A DNA stretch of 64,000 nucleotides, from NCBI GenBank assembly GCA_038503035.1, contig JAVSML010000045.1, forward strand, positions 994,971 to 1,058,970, read 5' to 3'. The translations under genes and the position numbers were made by a program. Under the pieces are notes generated by a model. The model was not told the origin of the DNA and made no database searches. It saw only the letters and a list, made by a program, of their open reading frames with translations. This document shows positions 24,021-38,800 of the stretch, in pieces (position 1 is the stretch's first letter; every line of letters starts with the position of its first letter). The DNA comes from Crocodylus rhombifer (taxonomy: Eukaryota; Chordata; Crocodylia; Crocodylidae).

Positions 24021-26456
24021 TTAAATGAACCAGTATGTCGCAATTCATTGAGTTGTAATTCATGTCTCAGTAGGACCTTCCTTCTTTATTCAAATGAACT
24101 ATTACTCTTTTCAGTAACGCTCTGCTATAGTTAAATCATCAATCTGAACAAAAAATTGAAGTGCGATTGACACACGGTGTCATACATGCGAAAAGATGGC
24201 ACGGATCTAGTTTATCCTCTGTTCTAATAATATATATTATTTAAAGTCCTGCATGATTTTAGTAAAGAACATTTTTCTGCATACAAGCATTAAGCGCACA
24301 GCCATAAAAGAGTGGAAAGACTTACTCAGAGAAGACTCCACCCTCTTAAACGTACCACACCAGAAACTCTTCGGTTGAAAAACAAAAAATAGAAATGGAA
24401 GGGAGTAGTTCTGCAATTGAGTCTGAATCTTGGCCATATAAAGTCATTTCCATTTGGAAATACCTAACCCTTCACAGGGACGAAATTGGGTTTAGTTTAG
24501 TGAAGCTTTTATTAAGCTCTGAGGAAAATATTTCAGCAGCCAGGTGACGTTTTGCAAGGATGACTTGGCTGGGTAGCAACAAAAAGCATGAGAAATTTTG
24601 GTTATTTATTAGCTGAATATTCATTCCAACTTGAATTTCATTTAATAAATGCATTTACACAAGTTAGGCATTTGCTGAAGGCCGTTGTTCACTGTTAGGT
24701 GCCGCTTTCATCTAGATAGAGAAAAAATGTACTATATTCCTAATTATGATTTTGGGGGTTGGTGTAAGAAGATGAGAGAGAGATTATCTTGATGACAATC
24801 TAGATTTTATTATATCACTTCAAAGCAATGCAACCTGCTATACTAATGAAATCGTGTCCTTTTTTAAAAGAGCAATTGTTAGCCTGACTTTGTGCTCACT
24901 AAAAACATTTCCCCAATCTTGTTAAATTATTGCACTCATTTGAGATTTTTATGGCTGTGCATCTTACCAGGCCTCGTTTCTTTACGTTTCATTCATTTTC
25001 CTTGTATTGATGATTAATGGAGGATGTCGAACGTTAGAGTGAGCAGGCATCAGCAAATGCAAGATCATAATTAGTTTAGCTGACGAGGGCCTCTGATAGC
25101 ACTTGCATCTGGATGGAAAAATTACCCTATAGGGAACTGGCTGCTCACCAGGTCTTTTTAGTGATACATTGTGAAACACCCGATGAATCAAATGCCCTTT
25201 CAATGCCAAGAAAGTGTTCCAGTCTTGAAGCCAAAATTATGTCTGCAGAAAGCTTTCCATTTGAAATGTATCAGAGTACAATTATAACCATTGTATTTTT
25301 TTGGCATGAATACTACTCTCCTACAGTATGGACTAAAGTTAAATACATTACTTAAATTTTATGAAACCTTGAAATTTTGACTTATAGTGTTAGTAATTTT
25401 TAATCTATAATGAAATTAGTTTTCACCCAGACTGTTCTCCTACTATACTAGCTTATTCTTATCTGAGTTGAAGAAGATTTGTTCTGGAATAGTTTCCTTT
25501 ACACAAAGAAAGCAGAGTTGAAATTCATAGTTTTTTCAATAAAAGAATTCCATTTCCTGCTTATTATTATTTGTGCCCACAGACACAGCCTGACTTTTGT
25601 TTAAATGAGAAGTTTAATGAAATCATTACTGCATAGAAAGAATTTAACGAGCAATACTCATAAACGTGTCTACTTCTAATATTCTTGGATCATTATTAAA
25701 GCTGATGAATGCACAGCTCAGTCTGGTTAAAAATCAATTTGTATTTGGGAGAGCTGTGCTGTGCCTTTCTTTCCTTGACAAAAATAAAATAAATAAATCA
25801 ATCCATTGATGAGACCATGTTGTCTGGGTTTCGGATGAAGTTCAAAAGAGGTCTCATTAGGAATACTGTACTTTTTATTTGCTTGGCAGAGGTTACTCCT
25901 GCTGCTCAGTGGTCTGTGGGAAATGCATAGCAGTTTATGCAGATCGTAGAGTTAAGTGGAAAAGACTGGAATTGAAAGTTGTGCATTCTGTTAATGAAGT
26001 ATAAGCTCTGTTACAGGAATTAGTATGAGGTAGATAGAAACTGGAATTAATTAGAAACGGTGCCTTTAGCCTTGTTTTAACTGATCATGTTTTAAAATAG
26101 AGCAAACCAAAAAGAAATAATTTGCTGTAGCAGTACAGTGAACAAAACAGGAAAACTTTGCCGAGTGCTCTCTGTCAGTTTCTAAAGAGCGTGTTTCAGA
26201 ATTCACTGTTTAGAAACCGTCATTAAAGGCACAAAACCTAAAGTTCAAAAAGTTAAAGCTGTTATTCTGAAAAGGCTTTGGTGTTTCGCACACCTCATCC
26301 ATCACTCTAGGGTTAATTATAATGAAAATCAGTGGTGCCTATTAAGCACAATTGAACCTGACCTCATTATGGGCAGTGTGGTTTTATACTGTCATTGTTG
26401 CCAGTCTACAGACAAAACTCCTGTGTTGATTTGTCCTAACTCCACAGATCATGTGA

Positions 26457-26636
<180 letters not shown>

Positions 26637-27489
26637 TAGTTTGTTCAGGGAAAAAGGGTTATACAGCTAAGCTGAAGCTGGGCAGCCGTAGTCCTGTCTG
26701 GTTGTGTGATTAGCACCACTCCCTGGCCTGCAGTTAATTTCCTAACTGGGTTTTTTAGTATGGTCACTTTGGGATCAGATGTGATTCATTATGAAACAAG
26801 CTGGGATGCTGTGGGGAGACATGTTTGAGATCACCAGTGATGTATTTAATTATTTTGATACACAACGAGGGAAACTGGTTTATTTTCTGGGAATTTCATT
26901 TAAAGGAATACAGTATGTTGTAATGACATTCCCCAAATGTAAATATTCTCATTTTGGTAGGAATCAGTAACAAAAGTTCATAAAATTAGAGATTCTGTAT
27001 AAAAAATGTCCTTTTCCCATACAAGTATATTTTTCTTCTTTCTCCCCACGAATCTTTCATAGTTATAATGAATTTCTGAAGGTGTATTTTTAATTTTTTT
27101 TTTTGACACGGAAAAGTGAGTTCTGTTTAGCATTTATTTATTACTGCAAAGTACCAAGAACTTTTGACTTTCAATTAAGCCAGTCAATTGAAGGCACTTT
27201 GTACTTTTCAAGATTTTTCAAGTTTCAGTGTCTCACTGGACTGGACACAATGTAATTAATAACAGTATTACCAACAGTGGGCTGTACTTCCTCTTACCAG
27301 CACTGGGCTCAATCCTGAAAGGCGATCAACACTTTGGCCCTGATCCAGCCATGCTTGCTTGAGTGGCTTTCTGGTTTGGGGCCAAAGTGCTCACAATTTT
27401 ATACGATGGATCCCAAGGGTCAGATTTTATACCCACTAACTTGTAATAGAAACTCTTGAGAGAGTCAGGTAGTCAGGATTTGATCCATT

Positions 27490-27565
27490 AACTATGGCAA
27501 TTAATCTTTACAACATCCCTGCGAGGTAAGTAAGGATTCTTGTTTTACAGTGAAAACATGGTACA
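27490..27565 (-). mobile_element. MIR or L2 3'-end fragment, antisense
   Basis: CAATTAATCTTTACAACATC, CCTGCGAGGTAAGTA and TTGTTTTACAGTGAAAAC match the antisense MIR/L2 sequence that normally reads CTCACAACAACCCTGTGAGG followed by ATTTTACAGATG. Confidence 0.55.
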
Positions 27566-27986
27566 GTTTGGAGTTGCGCTAAGGCACTATACAAAGCTCA
27601 GCAAAATGTAACTTTATTGCTCTGAGAGCAACAATTTCAAATGGGACTAAGGACCAAATCCTACTTCCTGTTTGCATGCTGAAGTGCCGAGTATGTAGCC
27701 ACATAATTGCAGTTTTTGGCACATATGCATGGTTTGAATTCAGCACAACCCACACTAGCTTACTGAGCATGCTTAACATGCAGTGGGCCAGCTTCAAAGG
27801 CAGAGCTGAAGATTACTTATCCTTCTGCTTTTTTGTGTTATTATTCCACTGCAGAAGGAAAGGAATCCCAAGCTATGCATAAGTGTCAAAAAGTGATTTT
27901 GGAACCTACATCCCATTTTTGAATGTGACATAGGCCCCTTTGTAAGATACAGAGATGCTCTTTTTGTGACTAAAATGGTACTTACT

Positions 27987-28433
27987 GGGTGCATCTGAAT
28001 GAGATGTCTGCTGCGGGGCTGACTAATTATTTCCACAGTAAAGTCTCAACATCTACACGTGGATCCCTATTAGGCCACAAAACCTAATTAACTCTGCCAT
28101 GGGTTAGTATTCATAACTACAAGTATTATCCTATGGCGGAGTTCTTTAGTGCACAGAAATACACGTGTAGATGCTGGCAGGGCTGGCTGGGGCATGAGGG
28201 TGCTCCAGTACATGGGCCCCAGCCAGCCCCTCTGCAACATGTTAAGCCGGGTTGAACCAGTGCTGGGCTGGCAGGCTGAGCCCCTGGGCTCCCTACTGCC
28301 TGGGGCTGCTCTGACCTGGCTCAATCTGCTGCGGTCCCAGGCACACGTTCAAACGTGACACCCAGGAGCAATACACTCAGATACGGTCTGCACTGGAGTT
28401 TATTGCTCTATGCTAATAGCATATATAGATCCA
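27987..28433. mobile_element. Terminal-inverted-repeat element, GGGTGCATCTACAC family
   Basis: The left end GGGTGCATCTGAATGAGATG and a degraded right end near ATATATAGATCCAC resemble the element at 4587. The shared interior includes AACTCTGCCATGG, GGCTGGGGCATGAGGGTGCT with a partial inverse (GGGCCCCAGCCAGCC), and a GTTTATTGCT near the right end. No transposase. Open frames at 28088-28358 are GC-rich chance frames. Confidence 0.5.
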
Positions 28434-28530
28434 CTCTCTGAGAATCTGAGAACTGAGGTGACAAAGTCCAAAGAAGTGATCCAGAACATATCTCCTACAA
28501 AACCTATTAGATAATTGTCTGGGAGACCTA

Positions 28531-28798
28531 GGGTGTCTATATGTGCAATTAATGCTGCTGAATAAACTCTGGGTCAATTTCAGCCGGAGTAAACTAATCC
28601 TAACATTACTGTCTGCATGTGCGTTTAAGCACACTCATTTACTCCACTGTCAGATATTACCTGCATCTGACAGGACTATCTGACAGTGCTGTAAATTAGT
28701 CTACAGCAGCCCAGTTGTTGCACACATGTAGATGGTGATACTTTACTGCACAGTAAATTAGTCCACTATTCAGTAAAGTGCACATGTAGATGCATCCC
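28531..28798. mobile_element. Short terminal-inverted-repeat element, same family
   Basis: 268 bp with good inverted termini: GGGTGTCTATATGTGCAATT on the left and, inverted, GGGATGCATCTACATGTGCA on the right. TA flanks both ends (28529-28530, 28799-28800), though this could be chance. It lacks the GC-rich core seen in longer relatives and lies about 100 bp from one of them. Confidence 0.65.
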
Positions 28799-29049
28799 TA
28801 AAAACCTAACCTTTGTGTTCTGTGCATGCAAAAACAGCAGCCCAGTCTGAGAAGCTAGGCCTAAGCTCTGTCATTATCCACACGCAATGTGGAACGGTGC
28901 CTATAGATACCTGTATCCCCAGAGGATTACAATCCAGAAGGTTTGCTCATAGCATTGAATCTATGACAAATCCTAGCAATCATAATCTCTTTCATTTATA
29001 CATATGGAGTAAAGATCATGATAATGGTACCTTCTGCCTGCCCATCATG

Positions 29050-29160
29050 TAATAATTAAGTGATTGAACACTTGCCTAGAAACTGCAAGACCTGACTCAA
29101 TTCTCACCTTGGTCTCTGGGGATTTAATCCCAATTCTTTTACTCCTCAGGATAAAACAGT
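29050..29160 (+). mobile_element. tRNA-headed SINE fragment
   Basis: AGTGATTGAACACTTGCCTA and GACCTGACTCAATTCTCACC resemble degraded A and B box regions of a tRNA-derived SINE (TAGTGGTTAGAGCAC and GGTTCAATTCC types). GGGGATTTAATCCC follows. The 3' end is not defined. Confidence 0.5.
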
Positions 29161-32100
29161 TTGAGTAGAAACTGATAAAAGCTGTGACTCTCTACTTCCT
29201 CTGTTGGAGCTAAGTTACTGTGTAGCCAAGAATTCAAGAAGCATGGGGCTAGGAGAGAGCAAATGACAGGCTAATTTTAAACCAGTGGACTGAGGAGATC
29301 TGGTTTTAGGATTAGTTTTGTTAACTCTTTTACCCTGAATTACCTTGCTGGGGTCAGACATTTGATTTTCAAACCTTGTAACACCAAATTATAGGTGTAT
29401 AAAGGTGCCTCTCTGGATACTTAGGAATCTAAATGTACCAAATGAAACTTAAGCTTCAGGCCAGATCCAGTATGGTATCAGCAGTGTCCAAACAAGATTT
29501 GGGGAGAATTTAGGTTAAGAGTGATTCTATTTGGTCCTATTCCACAAGCCACAAAACTTAGTAAACACCCAAGTTGAGGTGCTGCCTCCATTTTGAACTG
29601 CAGAGTGCCATAGTTGCTTATACTTGAACATGCTCAGAAACTGGGTCTGATTCCTACCAGAGTGCCATTGAGATCAAGTTTGGTTTGGGGAGACACCTAT
29701 TTGTGTCTGGAAGTATCTGATCTTAATAGATGACCACGGAGCACTCCAGTTTGCTTGACAATATTTAATTTAAAAAAAATTGCAGCAGCACTCCCCATCT
29801 TTTGCCCAATATCCTGATGATAAAGAACACTCGCACAGAAAGTGGGAAAGAGTGTTTCCTTTGGTTGTCTTGAACTGCCACTAAGCTTTCAGAGCCTGTT
29901 GTTTCTGCCTTTGTCTACTGTATACCTCAACCCAGTCAAATCGGATCATTGTCCTGAGTAATATCCTCTTTCCTCGGTAATATCATGGGTAATATCCTAA
30001 GCAAGTTAGATTTCAGGGATATCTAACTGGATCCAAAACCAAATTGGATCTGGTTATAAGCCATTTATGAAAAAGAGACTAAGTCTTCTAAGTCACTTAA
30101 GTATTTCTTTATTTTTACCCTCAAGCCCATGCTTGGGGTATCAGTTGTGTTTAATCAACAGTTACGTTTAATCAAATCCTATTACATCTCTTTTCATAAA
30201 AAAGAAAAATACTCCAACATTCTAATGGCAGGTTGACTGACATCAGTCAAAAATGCCAAATGTAACTGCTAAGTGCTCTCATTTGGGGTTAAGTAAATAA
30301 TTTTTAACTCCAGAATAACCCAAACAAATAATATCAGGCTGACATTATGCAATTCGTAAGCTGTCACTAGCATCTTGTTTGGAACTTGATGAAAGCAACG
30401 TTCTCTTTGGCAGACTTTTTCTTTTAATTCATTCCTTGTCAATATGTTTAATATATTTTAAGGAGGAAACTGATCTGATTATTTTAATGTCTTCTTTAAG
30501 AATATCCCACTTTTGGAAATATGTTTCAATTCCTTTTTTTTTTTTTTTTTAATGTACCCTTTGGCATTCTGTCATGGCTATAAATTCAATGTAGTGAATA
30601 GATCCCACCTAAAATAATCAGTTTTTAAATTTAAAAAAAAATCCCCTCATAAAGCCCTCACAGAACATTGGAACAATCCTTATAAAAATGTATATTGCCA
30701 ACAGTGCTAATTGCTAGTATGTTATAAAACATTTATTTTATTACTATGTACTCAATGGAAATAATTTTATCTCCACTGTTCAAGTATAGCAATAAGCTTG
30801 TGTTCAGTGGACACTGACATTAAAGATGTTACTAGAACTTTTGCCAATCAAAGGCCAAGAATTTAATTAAACTTCCACTCTGACATGATCTTATAGCTAG
30901 TAAATTCAATGTAAACTCAAGTGTTTTAAGAAAAATAAGTAATGAAGAAATAACTCTTTTGAGACACTTTTTAAAACATTAGAAGTAAAATTCAGTATCA
31001 CCTGACCTGTATTTGATAAGTGAAACGTAAATTTCATTATCAATGTGTTCATACAGAATAGAAGTTGTAAATTACTTTTGTAATTGTTACTGGTTTTGTA
31101 ATTGTTACAACATCATTTGGATTGTTAAATAATATAAATATTTATTCATGAGAATCAATTTTATCATATATGTAAGTAATCCTGTTAAATGAAATGACAG
31201 TACATATCTGAGTAAAATTACTGGGGTAAGATTGGGCACTCTATGACTAAGCTTTTTATTTGATGCTTGCTCTTTAAATCTCCAGTGGTTATTAAAAAGT
31301 CAGTGGGTTTTGAATAGCTCTCGCTAAGCTATAAGAAACAGATATGATCTCTCAGATATGAATGAAGGGTGAATGTTTATTTGGTAGTGGCTCCCACTCT
31401 GATTCACACTGGCAACTATGATACCCTTGGTTACACTCAAATGAAAACATTATACATTCTCCCCAAACTGAAAATCTACAATCTCCCCAATTCTCCCCAG
31501 TCTACAAATATATACAATCAGTTTACAATTTTATATAATTAATTTTCAAATGTAAGAAAACTGTATCTAGCTCTTCATAAACACTGCAGACAGCAGAATG
31601 TATACATAAGCTATATAAATTTGCAAATGTAGAAAAGTTTGTGTCTATTTTATAATGTTTCTGTTCTAAAGTGATGTCAATATGGCCTCTGGAGCAAACC
31701 TATGGGAACCCCTGAGAGAGAAGCTGTATCAACTTACCTTCTGTACACTCCTTAGCCAATGAATTAGGCAACAAGACTAGCTCAGACACAAATCAGAAGT
31801 GGGTCTGGGTCCATGCCCCATAGCTCTCTGTCTGGAAGGCATAACCATGAGATTGGAATACATGTTCAGGGTAGGGTTACCGACCCACAAGGATTGCCCT
31901 GGAGTCTCCAAGAATTAGATAGAAATCTCTAGAAGACCAATGAGAGTGATCTGGGAGATGAATGATAGATCATTCATTAAAATAAATATTAAATGTTGAA
32001 TCCAATTTATACAGTAGTCCAGTGGGTTTTTAAAATGTAATAGTAATGTGCATTTGCTTTCATGATGTAAAGTCTTTGCACCATAATCCATAACTGATAA

Positions 32101-32209
32101 GCACAGGCATGTTCACCTTGTGTGTTGAGGGAATGTTGGCGTTCTGGAAACCTCCCAGAATAGATTCAGGCAGAGTTGGCTCAGGGCCATCTGGGTGCAT
32201 ACTTTAGCT

Positions 32210-32560
32210 CAGTGGGGGCCAGCCTTTTTGGCAGGCCACAAATTAGCACCATGCCTTCTCCAAGTGCCACTACCTGATCCGCTGCTCTGCTTTCTGTTTC
32301 CTGCCCCACCTGACAGTGTGTTGCCTGTTGTGTCCCTGGTCTCCTGTATGCCATAGAGAGGCTGCCCATGCCACTCTGCAGGTTGGCCAGTCCTGCTGGA
32401 GCGGCCTGATTTGTGGCATAAAGAATATCTGGAGCAGTCAAGAATATACATGGCTTATCTCTCAGTGGTTCTTGTGGGCTCCCTCTGGTGGCTGAATAGT
32501 CACAGCTTGAAATATGAGTACCTTTGGCTTCTAGCCTGAATTGTGCTATATTTCTGTCTC
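32210..32560. mobile_element. Possible hAT-like element, one end visible
   Basis: CAGTGGGGGCCAGCCTTTTT resembles hAT termini of the CAGNGGTGGCCAACC type, followed by a GC-rich body that differs from the AT-rich intron around it. No matching right end or target duplication was found. The 135-codon minus frame at 32181-32588 has no recognisable domain. Confidence 0.35.
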
Positions 32561-33444
32561 CTTTTCCCCACCTTGGTTCTAATTGCATACAGAAGATGCT
32601 CCAGAATATGCATTCTGGTATCCGGCTGCTTTTTTGGCCTTGGGCAGATCACAGTGACTTCACATCATAGCTAAAGGGTTATATAACTTGACTTGATCTT
32701 TTTTTCAGTGAATTTTCTGAAACATTTTAAAAATAATTACTCACATATTTGGGGCTATTTGCCCACATTTAGTAAGCTGGTCTAATAATTCCCATATCCA
32801 TATACTAATATTAATTTATATAACATGTGAGCTGTAATAATGTATCTGACAATTTAATACATTTTTAAAATAAAGTATTTGCCATTTTTCAGTAAGCATC
32901 GATGTGATGCATTTCTATAACAACTGAGTCTCGGTTGGAAACTAAGCAGATGAGTTGAATCATTCGTGCTCAATTATTTAGAGTCTCAGACCCATATACT
33001 TAAACTCTACTTAATGCATAACTTTAAAGGCCAGAATCTGCCAACTAGTTTATTCACATAAATAGAGTCTTGTGTGTTAAGTACAGACAGGATCAGGCCC
33101 TATACCAGTAATACAAGGGATTAAAATTGACTTTGGGGTATTCCCCCAAACAAGATAAAAAATCTATAAAGCTAGGAAAATATCTGTGTTATATATAACA
33201 AAATCAACAGCATTGAATATATTGGTATAACACATCCTTATGATTGTCTTATGATGAGAAAATACCCTAAAGATTCTTCTAGAAAGTATGTATGCATATT
33301 AATTTATTCATAATACAAATCAGGTGGTTCATTTGCATTTTTTGACCTAATACTCTAATTTTCTCCTGAATGAATTTTTGCCCCAGTACAGACTTATGCT
33401 GTCCCACTGAGGTAACTGTTTAATTTGCTGCAGTTCCAACAAGT

Positions 33445-33525
33445 TCAAGTTTTACTTATTAAAAAATCTAAATCAAAGTTTATAGTTCTTCTGATTTAGA
33501 TTTTTAATAGAAAGTAAAAGCTTGA
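33445..33525. repeat. Compact 81-bp hairpin in the last TRPS1 intron
   Basis: The left arm 33445-33475 and right arm 33492-33525 are inverse copies: 30 bp pair and the right arm carries single- and 3-base bulges. The loop is 16 bases. Its size is that of a pre-miRNA stem-loop, but it is AT-rich and could equally be a tiny MITE. Confidence 0.7.
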
Positions 33526-34606
33526 CAAGTAGTAGCTACAGCTAAGATGCAATTAACCATGAGAATAAGCTGACCTTAGGGAAAGAATGGGGTGAAAGAG
33601 GAGAATAAGATGGCAAGTTAAGATAGAAAATAACACTGTAAAAATACTAAAATGAATTCTCTTTCAATACCAGACATTTTTATGTTAATTCAAAGTTATG
33701 AATATAAATAAATTATAATGTCTCACGTGTGGCACAAACGGTTGAGAATATCGAGTCCAGAATTTAATCAACAGTTTAACACAGTGTTAAAGAGAACATT
33801 TCCAAAGAAACTTATAAGTAGGACAGAGCATGGGGCACTCCTTTGGCCTCCATCCACCATAGGATTATGTGTACATTTGGACAAGATGAACCTTAACTGC
33901 CAACACTCCCAACTGAAATTACTTTTAGGCATTTTTTTCTCTCCTTTAATGTCTGCCCAAGAGAGCAACACATACCAGCATTACAGCACTGTATTTCATT
34001 CATATGTTGTAGCTTTCCTGTGGGGAGAGCTGACAGAGAGCCCTGGCTGCTATCCCTTCCACTCTCCTTCTCGTCTCCACACAGAAGTAGTTTCAGGGCT
34101 CATCTCATAGGCCTTCTTCATCTTCATTTGCCCCATATCTTTCGGGGAGATGACAAACAGATTACTAATATTCTCCTTTTGAGCTTCGTGCCTCCCCTCC
34201 ACTGTCATCTTCTTCATGGCCTCATGGTTCCCCCCTTCCTCAGGTTCTTTCATCTTTTTCTATCCAAACTAAGTCTTATACAACAACAACAGCCATAATA
34301 ATAAAAAGATTTTCATGTTCTTTTCATCAACGAAAGTTCAGAAGAGTCAACTTTTTACAGGGTTTGATACTTCATGACTTTTTAAGTGATTAGCTATAAT
34401 GTGTTAACTCATATGAGATGGTGGATTTTAATTTAACATGTGAAAATTGAGTATGAGTTGATGGTTTTACTTTTAAAAGCAGGAGTCTGATGTTAGTTGA
34501 CCCTTTGTATGGGATAAATAAGATTTCCTATGACTCTCCCTTAAAGCATCTCTTAACTGGAGTACAATTTAAATTTGCATGAATACTGTCACTGAGACTT
34601 GCCTAA

Positions 34607-35704
<1,098 letters not shown>

Positions 35705-35830
35705 AACCTTAGCACTTAGCACAATTAAACAGAAATAGGTTTCCTTGATGGGAATTCAATAGCTTGTAATGTCTTGTGAAGATCTATAAAGCACTTCATA
35801 TAGAGAGCATGCCTTATCCAATATAAAAAC

Positions 35831-35862
35831 CCTTCCTTCTTTCCTTCCTTCCTTCCTTCCTT
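35831..35862. repeat. (TTCC)n microsatellite in the TRPS1 3' UTR
   Basis: Imperfect then perfect CCTT units, about 130 bases after the stop codon. Confidence 0.95.
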
Positions 35863-38800
35863 TGTGGGTTGCCAAGAAGGAAACAATGAATTGGATGGTG
35901 GCTGGATGGGGAAAGGGATAATCATTTGGGACATGGCCCACCAAACTATCCAGAATGCAGTGAATCAGGACAAATATCAATCACTGGGAATCTTGTATTT
36001 CCAGACAACTAATACCTTTGTGTAAGAGACATAACTAGCTAGAATGCAAAGATGTGTGTATATATATACTGCTGCAGGAGTATAGTGAACATATGCACAC
36101 TGTATATAGGAAATAGATTTATTAAATATACAAGTGTTCAGAAATCATTTAAATATTTTTAATTTGGACTAATTTCTGCCTTAAAACATGCCTTAGTCAC
36201 TTTGTCCTCAATGATTTGGCAGTGATTTCATCCAGATTTAAGACTCAACCAATTTTTTAGCTACCATTTTAACACTACACTTTTTCTGGCACATTGTTAT
36301 CTAAGAAAAGATAATGTTCAAATGAATTATCTCTAATACAAGAGCCACACTGGGCTTAATTTGCATAGAACAAGGTAACCTGCTGTATTTCATTTTTTTC
36401 TGATTAACTCTTCTTTCTAAACTTTGGAGTTTAGGGTTACTTCTCCACAAATGTAATGTTGTTATACATACCAGTCAATCCCTTCAATAGACTTATACCA
36501 GCTTTCGCTAAGTAGCATTAAATGTCTTCATAATACCTTTTAATACTTAAAGCTTTGTAAAAACTATCCATGAAGGGAAAGCTCCTCAGCATAACTGCTC
36601 AGGGAAATAGGGCTAAATAACTAAATATTAAATAATTGGTTAAAGGTGCTGTTAGACAAGCCTCCATGCTTGCTATGAGGGTGTACAAGAACTGACTTTA
36701 ATCATTTTCATAATAGTGTCCCAACCAGTAGTTTATTATTTTGCCGTGGGGATGTAGAAGATATTACAAGCTACTGGATGCACTGTCAGATTAACTTATT
36801 TCATTAAAGAAGTTGGGAGAACAAATAGAAAAAATCTTATTTTTCTAGTAAATATTAATGTATTACATTTCAAATAATGGTGCCTGACATATTGAATAAT
36901 TATTTTCTACAGTGTACGTATGCAACAAAGATATTCCATCATGCATTAGAGTCAGTTCTGACTCTGCCTCGCTGTTTACATTTGCAAATGTAGCAAACAA
37001 GGTAATGAAGCAACTATTTCTATTGCAGTAGGTATCTCTTTTTTTTGTGTGTGTGCATTAAAGTTGTAAACGATAACATGAAATGACTGAAATTTGTTGA
37101 TATTAATGGTATGGAAAAACAAGAAGGAAATGAAAATATTTTTTATGCCTACTTAGGAAAAAAAGGGTAGCACTATTCATTCCAAGTACTTTTGTATTCT
37201 TAAGCTCTTAACTCACATTGTTATGCTTAAAATGATAAACATATATCCTCTTTTTATTGCTTTGTCTGTGTTTCAGAAGAAACATTTCAGAAATTATTTT
37301 GATAAGTGCTGTTGGACTATGCAGCATTGATGTTTTTATTGCATTCTGTAGTAGCATTGCACTCCATTTTTACAATATTACGCAGTTGCTTTTTTGTTTT
37401 GTTTGGGTTTGTTTCTTTCGCAGTGCAGGGTCTTAGTTCCTTGAGGTCGGATGGCAGGTTTAGGTCAACTGGTTCATGAATGTTGCAGCGAATGAAGTTT
37501 AAAATATCATTCTGATATTATGTTGTCTTCTATTTCTCCATTTGTGCATTTTATTTTTAAAAATGTTCTATAAGAAAGTATCTCGGGACTAAGTCCTTCA
37601 CTTAAGATTATATATAAAGGGTCCTATTCTGATCTCATTTATATGCCACCTATCTCAAATTGTCATGTAATTGAAGTTAAAGCATCCTATAAAAAAGGGT
37701 CCTTGCATTTAACTTACACAAAACTGACCATTCTCCCCCTCTAGAAATTGGTGCACTTATGAGACACTTAACCAGGTAGAACTAGGAAGCTGGAAAATGA
37801 AAGAGGGGCGGGCGAGGGTGATGGGAAATGTCTGAAAGCATTTGACAGAAGTTTAAACCAGGGAGGAACAGGCCTAAACATATAGCACTTTGATAGTCTC
37901 TTGAAAAAATGTGCCTAAATTAAAGCAGACTGCAAAAAGAAATGTCATCATGCATGAGAAGCACTTACACAGCTGATCACCAAAGGTCTCACTGACCTTG
38001 GCAGTATTTTAAGTGTTACATTTTCCCACAGATGAAACGTTATTGAACAACCTCTCTGATTTGTTAGGCACAAACCGGCTATTGTTTTAGCATCAGGCTA
38101 ACATTCCTTCCTGCTTCCACCTAGTTTCTTTCACAACAGGCATGGTCACTGGTGACCAGTGTATGGAAAATCCCATTCAGCCCATTCACAGTTGAGATCT
38201 ATAACCCTTCATAAAGTTCCAGGTTGGCAAAGGATATTGGGTCACATTCCTCCTCCTCTGTTTCTAGATGAATCTCCTGCTTGATACCAGTGCCAGAAAG
38301 TGACTGGTTGTGTTTATTCTTGTTCCCCAACAATAGCTCCGTTCTTTTGTTTTTTGTTCTGAGGGAACTGAGATAGCTTGTCCTCTTCTTGTATGTCAGG
38401 GTCCGGTGTGTGTCCTAATCATATTCCTCAAAATTCGTTAGACTTTACTAGCAGCAACTGCTGGCTTCAGAAGAGGCTGCCTCAAGCTAATCATCACAGT
38501 TACTGTGTTGGGATACTTATGTCTTAGCAATTCCTGTGGCTTCTCTACTGACGAAAGCTGCATCTTCCTGGCAAAATATTCCCTAATGTACATGTTTGTC
38601 ATAAGGACTTGTGCACAAACCTTTATTTCATTACACCACTTGCTGAACTAAAAGCAGAGGTTGGTAGGGGAAAATATACATATCAAAGTCTGGAAATAAG
38701 GAGAGATACAAGCTTGTAAGTGTAAAGAGCAGGATAGAGTTCTGAATGTTAATGTTGTACTATAGTGTACAAAGGAAATTTGTAAAATGTACCTGTTGCT

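Noticed and set aside
32181..32588. 135-codon minus frame
   Set aside because: Coincides with a GC-rich hAT-like repeat and shows no known domain.
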